Positions 16,956 to 24,844 of a DNA stretch of 51,867 nt are shown here, one piece after another. The DNA lies in contig NZ_JOFL01000036.1 of assembly GCF_000719265.1 (NCBI RefSeq), positions 1-51,867 on the forward strand, written 5' to 3'. The position numbers and the translations under genes were made by a program. The notes below the pieces were generated by a model. It searched no databases. It was not told the DNA's origin and worked only from the letters and a program-made list of their open reading frames with translations. The DNA is from Streptomyces roseoverticillatus (lineage in GTDB: Bacteria; Actinomycetota; Actinomycetes; Streptomycetales; Streptomycetaceae). The first letter of the stretch is position 1. Each line of letters opens with the position of its first letter.

Positions 16956-18335
16956 TCAGATCCTGGTCCAGGCCTCCGTGAGCACGCCGCGGACGATCTG
17001 CTCGATCTCGTCGAAGGTCGACTGGTCGGAGATCAGCGGCGGGGCGACCTGGATGACGGGGTCGCCGCGGTCGTCGGCACGGCAGTACAGGCCGTTCTCG
17101 AACAGCTTCTTGGACACGAAGCCGTAGAGCAGCCGTTCGCACTCCTCCGGTGTGAAGGACTCCTTGGTGGCCTTGTCCTTCACCAGCTCGATGCCGTAGA
17201 AGAAGCCGTTGCCGCGCACGTCGCCGACGATGGGCAGGTCGTGCAGCTTCGACAGGGTCGCGTGGAAGGCCGCCTCGTTGTCGAGCACGTGCTGGTTGAG
17301 GCCCTCGCGCTCGAAGATGTCGAGGTTGGTGAGCGCGACTGCTGCCGACACGGGGTGGCCGCCGAAGGTGTAGCCGTGCAGGAAGGTGTTGCTGCCCTTG
17401 AAGAACGGCTCGGCGATGCGGTCGGAGACGACGGTGGCGCCGATGGGGGAGTAGCCGGACGTCATGCCCTTGGCGCACGTGATGATGTCCGGGACGTAGC
17501 CGAACTTGTCGCAAGCGAACATCGTGCCGAGGCGGCCGAAGGCGCAGATGACCTCGTCCGAGACGAGTAGCACGTTGTACGTATCACAGATCTCGCGCAC
17601 CCGCTGGAAGTAGCCGGGCGGGGGCGGGAAGCAACCGCCGGCGTTCTGCACCGGTTCCAGGAAGACGGCCGCGATCGTGTCGGGGCCCTCGAAGAGGATC
17701 TGCTGCTCGATCTGGTCGGCCGCCCAGCGGCCGAACGCCTCCGGGTCGTCACCGTGGATCGGGGCCCGGTAGATGTTGGTGTTGGGCACCTTGTAAGCAC
17801 CGGGGACGAGCGGCTCGAAAGGAGCCTTGAGCGCGGGCAGGCCGGTGATGGCCAGTGCTCCCTGGGGCGTGCCGTGGTAGGCGACGGCCCGGGATATGAC
17901 CTTGTACTTCGTGGGGTTGCCGGTGAGCTTGTGGTACTGCTTCGCGAGCTTCCACGCGGTCTCCACGGCCTCGCCGCCGCCGGTGGTGAAGAAGACCTTG
18001 TTGAGGTCGCCCGGCGCATGGTGGGCGAGGCGCTCGGCGAGCTCGATCGCCTTGGGGTGCGCGTAGCTCCACACCGGGAAGAACGCCAGCTCCTGAGCCT
18101 GCTTGGCGGCCGCCTCGGCCAGCTCGGCCCGCCCGTGGCCCGCCTGGACCACGAACAGCCCCGCGAGCCCGTCCAGGTAGCGCTTGCCCTTGTCGTCGAA
18201 GATGTAGGTGCCCTCGCCGCGCACGATGGTGGGCACGGGGGCGTTCTCGTACGACGACATGCGGGTGAAGTGCATCCACAGGTGGTCGTACGCAGTCTGG
18301 GAGAGGTCCTTGCTCACGGCTATCGGGTTCCCCAT
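16956..18335 (-). CDS. Class III PLP-dependent aminotransferase, probably polyamine/omega-amino acid type
   Basis: A 459-residue PLP enzyme resembling SpuC-type polyamine:pyruvate and omega-amino acid aminotransferases. The N-terminus DHLWMHFTRMSSYENAPVPT, the EPVQNAGGCFPPPPGYF and DEVICAFGRLG segments and the PLP lysine in CAKGMTSGY (Lys289) are all present. It would remove a terminal amino group from a diamine or polyamine to give an aminoaldehyde. The neighbouring Lrp regulator overlaps its start by 16 bases, and a gamma-aminobutyraldehyde-type dehydrogenase lies divergently next to it; together they fit polyamine breakdown. The exact substrate is inferred, not shown. Confidence 0.88.
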   Translation of the reverse strand: MGNPIAVSKDLSQTAYDHLWMHFTRMSSYENAPVPTIVRGEGTYIFDDKGKRYLDGLAGLFVVQAGHGRAELAEAAAKQAQELAFFPVWSYAHPKAIELAERLAHHAPGDLNKVFFTTGGGEAVETAWKLAKQYHKLTGNPTKYKVISRAVAYHGTPQGALAITGLPALKAPFEPLVPGAYKVPNTNIYRAPIHGDDPEAFGRWAADQIEQQILFEGPDTIAAVFLEPVQNAGGCFPPPPGYFQRVREICDTYNVLLVSDEVICAFGRLGTMFACDKFGYVPDIITCAKGMTSGYSPIGATVVSDRIAEPFFKGSNTFLHGYTFGGHPVSAAVALTNLDIFEREGLNQHVLDNEAAFHATLSKLHDLPIVGDVRGNGFFYGIELVKDKATKESFTPEECERLLYGFVSKKLFENGLYCRADDRGDPVIQVAPPLISDQSTFDEIEQIVRGVLTEAWTRI

Positions 18336-18808
18336 GTGTAGGTCTGCTTGCGGAGCTTGAGGTAGACGAAGCTCTCGGTGGAGCGCACGCCCGGCAGGGT
18401 GCGGATGCGCTTGTTGATCGTTTCGAGGAGGTGGTCGTCGTCCTCGCAGACGATCTCGATGAGGAGGTCGAAGGAGCCTGCGGTCACGACGACGTACTCG
18501 ACCTCGTCCATCGCGGTCAGGGCGTCGGCGACCGGATCGAGGTCGCCCTCCACGTTGATGCCGACCATCGCCTGACGCCGGAAGCCCACGGTGAGCGGGT
18601 CGGTGACGGCGACGATCTGCATCACGCCCTGGTCGAGCAGCTTCTGGACACGCTGCCGGACGGCTGCCTCGGACAGCCCCACGGCCTTGCCGATCGCCGC
18701 GTAGGGACGGCGGCCGTCTTCCTGGAGCTGCTCGATGATCGCCAGGGAGACGGCGTCGATGGGCGGCGTGCCGTGCACGTTCTTCGGGTCTGGACTACGA
18801 GTGGCCAC
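18320..18808 (-). CDS. Lrp/AsnC family transcriptional regulator
   Basis: A regulator of about 162 residues. An N-terminal winged helix-turn-helix near residues 15-65 (YAAIGKAVGLSEAAVRQRVQ) is followed by the RAM ligand-binding domain (VEYVVVTAGSFDLLIEIVCE). Such proteins form dimers and octamers that sense amino acids. The start is uncertain: GTG 18808 begins the conserved ATRSPDPKN stretch, while an ATG at 18823 would add five residues; neither has a strong ribosome binding site. It overlaps the aminotransferase by 16 bases and is divergent from the aldehyde dehydrogenase, so it probably controls both. Confidence 0.9.
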   Translation of the reverse strand: MATRSPDPKNVHGTPPIDAVSLAIIEQLQEDGRRPYAAIGKAVGLSEAAVRQRVQKLLDQGVMQIVAVTDPLTVGFRRQAMVGINVEGDLDPVADALTAMDEVEYVVVTAGSFDLLIEIVCEDDDHLLETINKRIRTLPGVRSTESFVYLKLRKQTYTWGTR

Positions 18809-18878
18809 ACGTCCACTGTGCATGCGTCTCGTCCGTGTGGCAACCCTGAAGCGATGAAATTCGTTGCCAAGGGGTGGG

Positions 18879-18893
18879 GGAATAACTGATTCC
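18879..18893. promoter_or_regulatory. Inverted repeat between the Lrp gene and the aldehyde dehydrogenase
   Basis: GGAAT-AACTG-ATTCC lies in the AT-richest part of the divergent intergenic region (18824-18987). Size and AT-richness suit an Lrp/AsnC operator, and TAGGCT at 18939-18944 could be the -10 box of the dehydrogenase gene. Confidence 0.4.
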
Positions 18894-18987
18894 GTCGTTC
18901 ATGGGTGTGAGGTATGTCGAAAACGCGGGCTGACTGACTAGGCTGACGGTCTCACCCAGTGGACATCTGACAGGAGGGGTGGCAGCC

Positions 18988-20439
18988 ATGACCACCGAGC
19001 TGCGTCGTCTTCGCAATTTCATCGACGGGGAGTTCCGCGACGCCGCCGACGGGCGGACCACCGAGGTGGTCAATCCGGCCACAGGCGAGGCCTACGCCAC
19101 CGCTCCGCTGTCCGCCGCCGCGGACGTCGACGCCGCCATGGCCGCGGCCGAGGCGGCCTTCCCGGTGTGGCGCGACCTGGTGCCGGGCGAGCGCCAGAAG
19201 GTACTGCTCAAGATCGCCGACGCCATCGAGGCGCGCGCCGAGGAGCTCATCGCCGCCGAGTCCGAGAACACCGGCAAACCGCTGGCCCTCACGCGCAGCG
19301 AAGAGGTCCCCCCGATGGTGGACCAGATCCGCTTCTTCGCGGGCGCCGCGCGCATGCTGGAGGGCCGCTCCGCGGGTGAGTACATGGAGGGCCTGACCTC
19401 CATCATCCGCCGCGAGCCGATCGGCGTCTGCGCGCAGGTGGCCCCGTGGAACTACCCGATGATGATGGCCGTGTGGAAGTTCGCCCCGGCGCTCGCCGCG
19501 GGCAACACCGTCGTCCTCAAGCCCTCCGACACCACGCCCGCCTCCACGGTCCTCATCGCCGAGATCATCGGCGGTGTGCTGGAGGAGCTCGGCCACCCCA
19601 AGGGCGTCTTCAACGTCATCTGCGGCGACCGGGAGACCGGCCGCCTCATGGTCGAGCACCCGGTGCCGGCCATGGCCTCGATCACCGGCTCCGTGCGGGC
19701 CGGCATGCAGGTCGCGGAATCCGCCTCCAAGGACCTCAAGCGCGTCCACCTGGAGCTCGGCGGCAAGGCCCCCGTCGTCGTCTTCGACGACGCCGACATC
19801 GCCAAGGCCGTCGAGGACATCGCCGTCGCCGGCTACTTCAACGCCGGCCAGGACTGTACGGCCGCGACCCGCGTCCTCGTCCACGAGTCGATCCACGACG
19901 AGTTCGTCACCGCGCTCTCCAAGGCGGCCGCCGACACCAAGACGGGGCAGCCGGACGACGAGGACGTGCTCTACGGGCCCCTCAACAACGCCAACCAGCT
20001 CAAGCAGGTCGCCGGCTTCATCGAGCGGCTGCCCGGCCACGCCAAGCTCGAGACCGGCGGGCACCGGGTCGGCGAGAAGGGCTACTTCTTCGCCCCGACC
20101 GTCGTCTCCGGCCTCAACCAGGACGACGAGATCATCCAGCACGAGGTATTCGGCCCCGTGATCACCGTCCAGTCCTTCGCGGACGAGGACCAGGCCGTCG
20201 AGTACGCCAACGGCGTCGAGTACGCACTGGCCTCTTCGGTATGGACGAAGGACCACGGCCGCGCCATGCGGATGTCCAAGAAGCTCGACTTCGGCTGCGT
20301 GTGGATCAACACGCACATCCCGCTGGTCGCCGAGATGCCCCACGGCGGCTTCAAGAAGTCCGGCTACGGCAAGGACCTCTCGGCCTATGGCTTCGAGGAC
20401 TACACGCGCGTCAAGCACGTCATGTCGTCGCTGGACTGA
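18988..20439 (+). CDS. Aldehyde dehydrogenase, gamma-aminobutyraldehyde type
   Basis: A 483-residue NAD(P)-dependent dehydrogenase likely to oxidise 4-aminobutyraldehyde (or a related aminoaldehyde) to GABA. The catalytic Cys lies in NAGQDCTAATR and the general-base Glu in LELGGKAPVVV; the cofactor-binding segment VAPWNYPMMMAVWK and the C-terminal EMPHGGFKKSGYGKD are typical of PatD/PuuC-like enzymes. ATG 18988 is preferred over GTG 18979 because AGGAGG at 18972-18977 is correctly spaced for it. It is divergent from the Lrp-aminotransferase pair, and a repeat array with a strong terminator follows. Confidence 0.92.
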   Translation: MTTELRRLRNFIDGEFRDAADGRTTEVVNPATGEAYATAPLSAAADVDAAMAAAEAAFPVWRDLVPGERQKVLLKIADAIEARAEELIAAESENTGKPLALTRSEEVPPMVDQIRFFAGAARMLEGRSAGEYMEGLTSIIRREPIGVCAQVAPWNYPMMMAVWKFAPALAAGNTVVLKPSDTTPASTVLIAEIIGGVLEELGHPKGVFNVICGDRETGRLMVEHPVPAMASITGSVRAGMQVAESASKDLKRVHLELGGKAPVVVFDDADIAKAVEDIAVAGYFNAGQDCTAATRVLVHESIHDEFVTALSKAAADTKTGQPDDEDVLYGPLNNANQLKQVAGFIERLPGHAKLETGGHRVGEKGYFFAPTVVSGLNQDDEIIQHEVFGPVITVQSFADEDQAVEYANGVEYALASSVWTKDHGRAMRMSKKLDFGCVWINTHIPLVAEMPHGGFKKSGYGKDLSAYGFEDYTRVKHVMSSLD

Positions 20440-20459
20440 CGAGGTCCGGGTCGGCCGCC

Positions 20460-20628
20460 GCCTCATGCGGCGGGCAGGCCTGCCTCATGCGGCAGAACGC
20501 CTGCCCCTTGCGGTTGGTCGGGCCGCCCCATGGCGTGGACGCGCCCGCCTCATGCGGCGGGCAATCCTGCCGCACGGGGCAGAAACGTCTGCCCCGTGCG
20601 GTGGGCGGGCCACCGCGCCCCATGCCGC
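20460..20628 (+). repeat. Eight-unit ~22-bp tandem array of the GCCTCATGCGGC repeat
   Basis: Units begin at 20460, 20482, 20503, 20525, 20547, 20569, 20591 and 20617, giving spacings of 22, 21, 22, 22, 22, 22 and 26. Each starts with a 12-base core (exact GCCTCATGCGGC at 20460, 20482 and 20547; variants GCCCCTTGCGGT, GCCCCATGGCGT, GCCGCACGGGGC, GCCCCGTGCGGT, GCCCCATGCCGC) followed by about 10 variable bases. It starts 21 bases after the aldehyde dehydrogenase stop. The interval 20440-20866 holds no supported gene. Confidence 0.85.
20570..20601 (+). terminator. Terminator after the aldehyde dehydrogenase, made from two repeat units
   Basis: CCGCACGGGGCAGA (20570-20583) pairs perfectly with TCTGCCCCGTGCGG (20588-20601) around the loop AACG, a 14-bp stem. 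The arms are two adjacent units of the repeat array whose cores differ in such a way that they have become complementary. Confidence 0.8.
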
Positions 20629-20866
20629 ACGGCTGCAGGCCCGGTGCCGTACGCATTGGGGCGCCCCAGGCCCGGCGGCCCGGGGCGTCCCACACCGCCA
20701 CAGTGGCCCGCATCGGACGCGCTCGTTCCGGTGCGGGCCGTCGCGCGTCCGGCGCCGGTATCATCGACGGCCGGCCGTTCCCGGCCGTCAAGGTGTCGGG
20801 AAGTGCGGTCGCCTCCCGGACAGGCCGTACATTGTCCGCGAAGATCCGACCCACCATGCTGCCGGA

Positions 20867-22054
20867 ATGCGAGAGAAGCCAGTGAAGCCCCTGTCCCGCC
20901 GGACCCTGCTGCGCGCTCTCGGCGCCGGCGCAGGGGCCGCCGCGCTCGCCGGCTGCGGCGTGCCCGCCGCCTACGTCGAGCCGGCCGACAGGGCTGCCGA
21001 GGACCGGTCCGGCAACGACAAGCGCCTCGTGTTCGCCAACTGGCCGCTCTACATCGACGTGGACGAGAACGATCCGCAGAAGCGACCCACGCTCGACGCG
21101 TTCGAGAAGCAGAGCGGCATATCGGTGAAGTACACCGAGGAGATCAACGACAACGACGAGTTCTTCGGCAAGGTCAGCCCCGCTCTGATGAACCATCAGG
21201 AGATCGGGAGGGACCTCATCGTTGTCAGCGACTGGATGGCGTCCCGCTACGTGCGCCTGGGCTGGGTCCAGGGGATGGACCGCTCCCGACAGCCGAACGT
21301 CGACCGCCACCTCGACCCGCTGCTGCGCAAGCCCTCCTTCGACCCCGGCCGGCTGCACACCGTCCCCTGGCAGTCCGGCATCACGGGCATCGCGTACAAC
21401 CGCAAGAAGCTCGGCCGGGAGATCCGCCACACCTCCGACCTGTGGAAGGACGATCTGCGCGGCCGGGTCACGCTGCTCGCCGGCCTGGACGAGGCGTACT
21501 CGCTGCTCATGCAGGGCAACGGCGCCGACGTCACCCGCTGGACCGCCGACGACTTCCACACCATGACCGACCAGCTGCGCGGCCTCGTGCGCAAGCGGCA
21601 CATCCGCCGCTTCACGGGCAACGACTACATCAAGGACCTCTCGTCCGGTGACGTCCTGGCCTGCCAGGCGTACTCCGGCGACATCATCCAGCTCCGGGCC
21701 GACAACCCCGACATCGAGTTCGTCGTTCCGGAGGAGGGCGCCGAGCTGTGGGCCGAGAGTCTCATGGTGCCCAACCTCGCCCGCCACAAGCGCAACGCCG
21801 AAGCGCTCGTCGACTACTACTACCGGCCGGAGGTCGCCGCACAGCTCGCCGCCGCGGTCAACTACGTCTGCCCCGTGCCGGCCGCGCGCGATGTCCTTGC
21901 CTCGTCCTCGGACAAGGAACAAGCGGAGCTTGCCGAGAACCCGCTCATCTTCCCCAGCGACGACATGCGCAAACGCCTGGCGACGGCGCGCGACATGACC
22001 GCACGGGAACGGCCGGCCTTCACCAAGGAGTGGAACGAGATCGTCGGCCTCTAG
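20867..22054 (+). CDS. PotD-like polyamine ABC transporter substrate-binding lipoprotein
   Basis: A 395-residue exported binding protein. The N-terminus has a Tat-type motif (SRRTLLR) and a lipobox (ALAGC, Cys30). The body matches spermidine/putrescine-binding PotD proteins: FANWPLYIDVDEN, VKYTEEINDNDEFFGKVSPA, HIRRFTGNDYIKDLSSGDVL and the C-terminal LVDYYYRPEVAAQLAAAVNY. ATG 20867 is used; GTG 20882 is possible. It has no permease or ATPase of its own next to it, but an intact potABC set lies about 7 kb downstream whose own potD is broken. I infer that this protein feeds that importer. Confidence 0.88.
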   Translation: MREKPVKPLSRRTLLRALGAGAGAAALAGCGVPAAYVEPADRAAEDRSGNDKRLVFANWPLYIDVDENDPQKRPTLDAFEKQSGISVKYTEEINDNDEFFGKVSPALMNHQEIGRDLIVVSDWMASRYVRLGWVQGMDRSRQPNVDRHLDPLLRKPSFDPGRLHTVPWQSGITGIAYNRKKLGREIRHTSDLWKDDLRGRVTLLAGLDEAYSLLMQGNGADVTRWTADDFHTMTDQLRGLVRKRHIRRFTGNDYIKDLSSGDVLACQAYSGDIIQLRADNPDIEFVVPEEGAELWAESLMVPNLARHKRNAEALVDYYYRPEVAAQLAAAVNYVCPVPAARDVLASSSDKEQAELAENPLIFPSDDMRKRLATARDMTARERPAFTKEWNEIVGL

Positions 22055-22057
22055 CCC

Positions 22058-22096
22058 GCCTCATGCGGCAGCTCCCCGCTGCCCGCCCCATGCGCC
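22058..22096 (+). repeat. Two GCCTCATGCGGC-type units after the PotD-like gene
   Basis: An exact core lies at 22058-22069, four bases after the stop codon, and the variant GCCCCATGCGCC at 22085-22096. Both are in the orientation of the upstream gene. They occupy most of the 58 bases between two convergent genes. Confidence 0.75.
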
Positions 22097-22112
22097 CCGC
22101 TCAGCCGCCCCC

Positions 22113-22835
22113 TCAGCCCCGGAGCAGTGACTGCAGTGTGCCGACCCGGTTCGTGGTGATCGCGTCGACGCCCGCCGCCAGCAACCGCCGCATAGTGAAT
22201 CGGGTGTCCGCGGTCCAGGCCGATACCAGCAGCCCGTCCGAGTGGTTGCGGGACACGAGCTCGGGGCTCACCAGGCCGAAGCGGTAGTTCAGCCAGTGCG
22301 GAGCGACCGCGGTGAGCAGCGCACGGCGCGGCGGCATCAGCGTCGTCCACGTCAGAGCGGTCTCCGCATCCGCGTCCGCGCGGCGCACCGCCAGCATCGA
22401 CGCCGCGCCGCCGCAGTAGTACACGCGCCCGGTGGCTCCGCTCGCGTGCACTTCGGCAACCGCCGCCTCGGCGGCTGATGCGTCCGGCAGGTCGATGAAC
22501 AGCCGCGGCCCGGAGTGCCCCGCGCCGAGGTGCAGGGCCTCACGCAGGGTGGGCACCCTGCCGCCCGTCAGCTCCCGCAGTTCGTCCGCCGAGAGCGAGT
22601 CCAGGACCCGCGTGAGGCCCCACAGACGCTCCAGCGTCGTGTCGTGCAGCAGCACGGGCACGCCATCGCGCGTGAGGCGGACGTCGACCTCCACCGCCCC
22701 CGCGCCGGCCTCAAGCGCCGCACGGATCGAGGGGAGGGTGTTCTCCCGGAACCGGTACGGATCGCCGCGGTGGGCGACAGCGGTCACGGCGCGGGCTTCC
22801 ACAGCGGGGGAGTTCGGGCTGGACATGCTGCTCAT
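22113..22835 (-). CDS. Glycerophosphodiester phosphodiesterase
   Basis: Hydrolyses glycerophosphodiesters to glycerol-3-phosphate and an alcohol. The 240-residue TIM-barrel protein has the GDPD signature: AHRGDPYRFRENTLPSI (catalytic His of HRG, then ENT), EVDVRLTRDGVPVLLHD with the metal-binding Glu-x-Asp and second His, and the C-terminal VSAWTADTRFTMRRLLAAGV. No signal peptide is obvious, so it is probably cytosolic. ATG 22835 is used; an ATG three codons later is possible. It lies 27 bases after the deaminase gene on the same strand and is probably in the same operon. Confidence 0.9.
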   Translation of the reverse strand: MSSMSSPNSPAVEARAVTAVAHRGDPYRFRENTLPSIRAALEAGAGAVEVDVRLTRDGVPVLLHDTTLERLWGLTRVLDSLSADELRELTGGRVPTLREALHLGAGHSGPRLFIDLPDASAAEAAVAEVHASGATGRVYYCGGAASMLAVRRADADAETALTWTTLMPPRRALLTAVAPHWLNYRFGLVSPELVSRNHSDGLLVSAWTADTRFTMRRLLAAGVDAITTNRVGTLQSLLRG

Positions 22836-22862
22836 TGTCGTTGCGGTGCGCGTCTGCGGCCG

Positions 22863-23885
22863 TCAGCCCCGCCAGGCGGCGGTGTACGCGTCGATCTCGG
22901 CCCGGAGTGCGGCCTTGCCCGCTGCGTCCATGAACGAGGCCTCCACGGCGTTCTTGGCAAGATCGGCGACGCCTGCCGCGTCGAGCTCAAGGAGGCGGGC
23001 GGCGACCCCGTACTCGCGGTTGAGGTCGGTGCCGAACATGGGCGGGTCGTCGCTGTTGACCGTCACCAGGACGCCGGCGGCCACCATCTCCTTGATGGGG
23101 TGCTGATCCAGGTCGGTCACGGCGCGGGTGGCGAGGTTGGACGTCGGGCAGACCTCCAGCGGGATGCGGTGCTCGGCCAGGTGGGCCAGCAGATCCGGGT
23201 CCTGCGGGGCGCTGGTGCCGTGACCGATGCGCTCGGCGCGCAGGTCGACCAGGGCGTCCCAGATGGTCTGCGGGCCCGTCGTCTCACCGGCATGGGGCAC
23301 GCTGTGCAGCCCCGCGGCGATGGCCCGGTCGAAGAACGGCTTGAACTGCGGCCTGGGCACCCCGATCTCCGGCCCGCCCAGCCCGAAGGAGACGAGCCCC
23401 TCGGGCTTAAGCTCACAAGCGATCCGCGCGGTCTCCTCCGCGGCCTCCAGCCCCGCCTCGCCCGGGATGTCGAAGCACCAGCGCAGCACGACGCCCAGCT
23501 CCGTCTCGGCCGCCTTGCGGGCGTCCTCAATGGCCTCCACGAAGGCCGCGTCGGGAATGCCGCGCCGGGTGGAGCTGTAGGGGGTGACGGTCAGTTCGGC
23601 GTAGCGGATGTTCTGCCGCGCCATGTCGCGCGCGACCTCATACGTCAGCAGTCGCACGTCCTCCGCGTCGCGGATCAGGTCGACCACCGAGAGGTAGACC
23701 TCGACGAAGTGCGCGAAGTCGCGGAAGGTGAAGAAGTCGGCCAGCGCCTCGGGGTCGGTCGGCACGGGCGAGTCCGGGTGGCGGGCGGCCAGTTCGGAGA
23801 CGATGCGAGGGGACGCCGACCCGACGTGGTGCACATGGAGCTCCGCTTTCGGGAGCCCGGCGATGAACGAGTCGAGTACGGACAT
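22863..23885 (-). CDS. Adenosine deaminase family protein, possibly aminodeoxyfutalosine deaminase
   Basis: A 340-residue metal-dependent deaminase. The zinc motifs are complete: KAELHVHHVGSAS (HxH), VPHAGETTG, RIGHGTSAP, LEVCPTSN and VNSDDPPMFGT. It is usually annotated as adenosine deaminase. However, I recall that a Streptomyces avermitilis member of this COG1816 group was shown to deaminate 6-aminodeoxyfutalosine in menaquinone synthesis, and the chromosomal location here appears equivalent, so that role is at least as likely. The start at 23885 is fixed by GGAGG six bases upstream; other ATGs up to 23936 lack this. The gdpD gene follows. Confidence 0.88.
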   Translation of the reverse strand: MSVLDSFIAGLPKAELHVHHVGSASPRIVSELAARHPDSPVPTDPEALADFFTFRDFAHFVEVYLSVVDLIRDAEDVRLLTYEVARDMARQNIRYAELTVTPYSSTRRGIPDAAFVEAIEDARKAAETELGVVLRWCFDIPGEAGLEAAEETARIACELKPEGLVSFGLGGPEIGVPRPQFKPFFDRAIAAGLHSVPHAGETTGPQTIWDALVDLRAERIGHGTSAPQDPDLLAHLAEHRIPLEVCPTSNLATRAVTDLDQHPIKEMVAAGVLVTVNSDDPPMFGTDLNREYGVAARLLELDAAGVADLAKNAVEASFMDAAGKAALRAEIDAYTAAWRG

Positions 23886-24004
23886 GCGTGCCTCCATGGC
23901 GCGGTCGGCTGGAGCCGGTCGACGGGTGCCGTTCATCGTATGCGGGACGTGCGCGACCGTTGTGCTCAGGCCTTAGCATGACGGAGTATCGACTGGGGAG
24001 GGCT

Positions 24005-24844
24005 ATGTCCGACAAGGCCACCGGGGCCGACGAGCAGCCGGAGCCGCGGGACTCCGATCCCTGGGCTCCGCCGCAGCGGCGGATATCCCTCGACAAGCCT
24101 GGTGCACAGCCGGTATCCGGGCAGTATGCCGGTGACGCCCAGGTGCCTCATGCCGCCGGATCACTGCGGCCCCATGCAATGCCCGCGCCTTATGCCGTCG
24201 CCCCGCCTCATGCGGCCCCGGCGGAGCCTCATGCGGCCCCGCTGCCGCCCCCCGCTCCGGCCCCGGACACCGTCCCGCCCGTGCCCCTCGCACCGACCGG
24301 TCCCGGCACCCCCAGCGCGTACCAGGGCAACCCGTACGACCAGACCCTCTACGGACTGCCCGGCCGCCCTTCTGCAGCCCCGGGACCTGGCCTCTACGGC
24401 ATGCAGGCGCCGCCGTACGGCCAGGGCCCCTACGGCCCCGGTGCGTATCAGCCGGGCTCGTACGGCTATCCGGCCGCACCGTTCTACGTTCCACCCGCGC
24501 CCAGCAACGGCATGGGGCTGGCGGCCCTTGTGCTCGGCATCGTCGGCACCGTGCTCGCCCCCACGGTCGTCCTGGGGGTGGTGCTCGGCGTCCTGGCGAT
24601 CGTTTTCGGCGCCGTGGGGCGCGTCAAGGCGCGCAAGGGAGAGGCCACGAACCCCGGACAGGCGCTCGCCGGCCTCATTCTCGGGGGCGTGGGGCTCGTC
24701 GCTACCGCCCTGATGGTCATCGTGTACATCAACGTCGACGTTGACGACAACGACGGTCCGGCGCCCGACGACGACCCCGGGGCGACCTACGGCGCCTACC
24801 TGTCGGCGCCGGTGCTGATCGTGGACCGCTCGCCCAGCCGCTGA
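24005..24844 (+). CDS. DUF4190 membrane protein with long Pro/Ala/His-rich N-terminus
   Basis: A 279-residue protein. The first 170 residues are low-complexity, rich in Pro, Ala, Gly and Tyr (PYGQGPYGPGAYQPGSYGYP). The C-terminal part has the DUF4190 pattern: two transmembrane helices (MGLAALVLGIVGTVLAPTVV and GQALAGLILGGVGLVATALM) joined by a basic loop, VGRVKARKGEATNPGQ. Function unknown. Between 24145 and 24237 the dispersed DNA repeat occurs in frame (two exact cores and one variant) and encodes PHAA motifs. The acidic tail runs 49 bases into the convergent NADAR gene. A related protein lies at 25557. Confidence 0.82.
   Translation: MSDKATGADEQPEPRDSDPWAPPQRRISLDKPGAQPVSGQYAGDAQVPHAAGSLRPHAMPAPYAVAPPHAAPAEPHAAPLPPPAPAPDTVPPVPLAPTGPGTPSAYQGNPYDQTLYGLPGRPSAAPGPGLYGMQAPPYGQGPYGPGAYQPGSYGYPAAPFYVPPAPSNGMGLAALVLGIVGTVLAPTVVLGVVLGVLAIVFGAVGRVKARKGEATNPGQALAGLILGGVGLVATALMVIVYINVDVDDNDGPAPDDDPGATYGAYLSAPVLIVDRSPSR
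24145..24237 (+). repeat. Dispersed repeat copies inside the DUF4190 reading frame
   Basis: GCCTCATGCCGC (24145-24156), GCCTCATGCGGC (24205-24216) and GCCTCATGCGGC (24226-24237), with the weaker variant GCCTTATGCCGT at 24187. They are read as Pro-His-Ala (or Pro-Tyr-Ala) in the low-complexity N-terminus. Confidence 0.75.

Noticed and set aside
20460..20628. CRISPR-like array of short repeats and spacers
   Set aside because: The repeats are only 12 bases and degenerate, the spacers only 8-10 bases, and no cas gene is present in the window.
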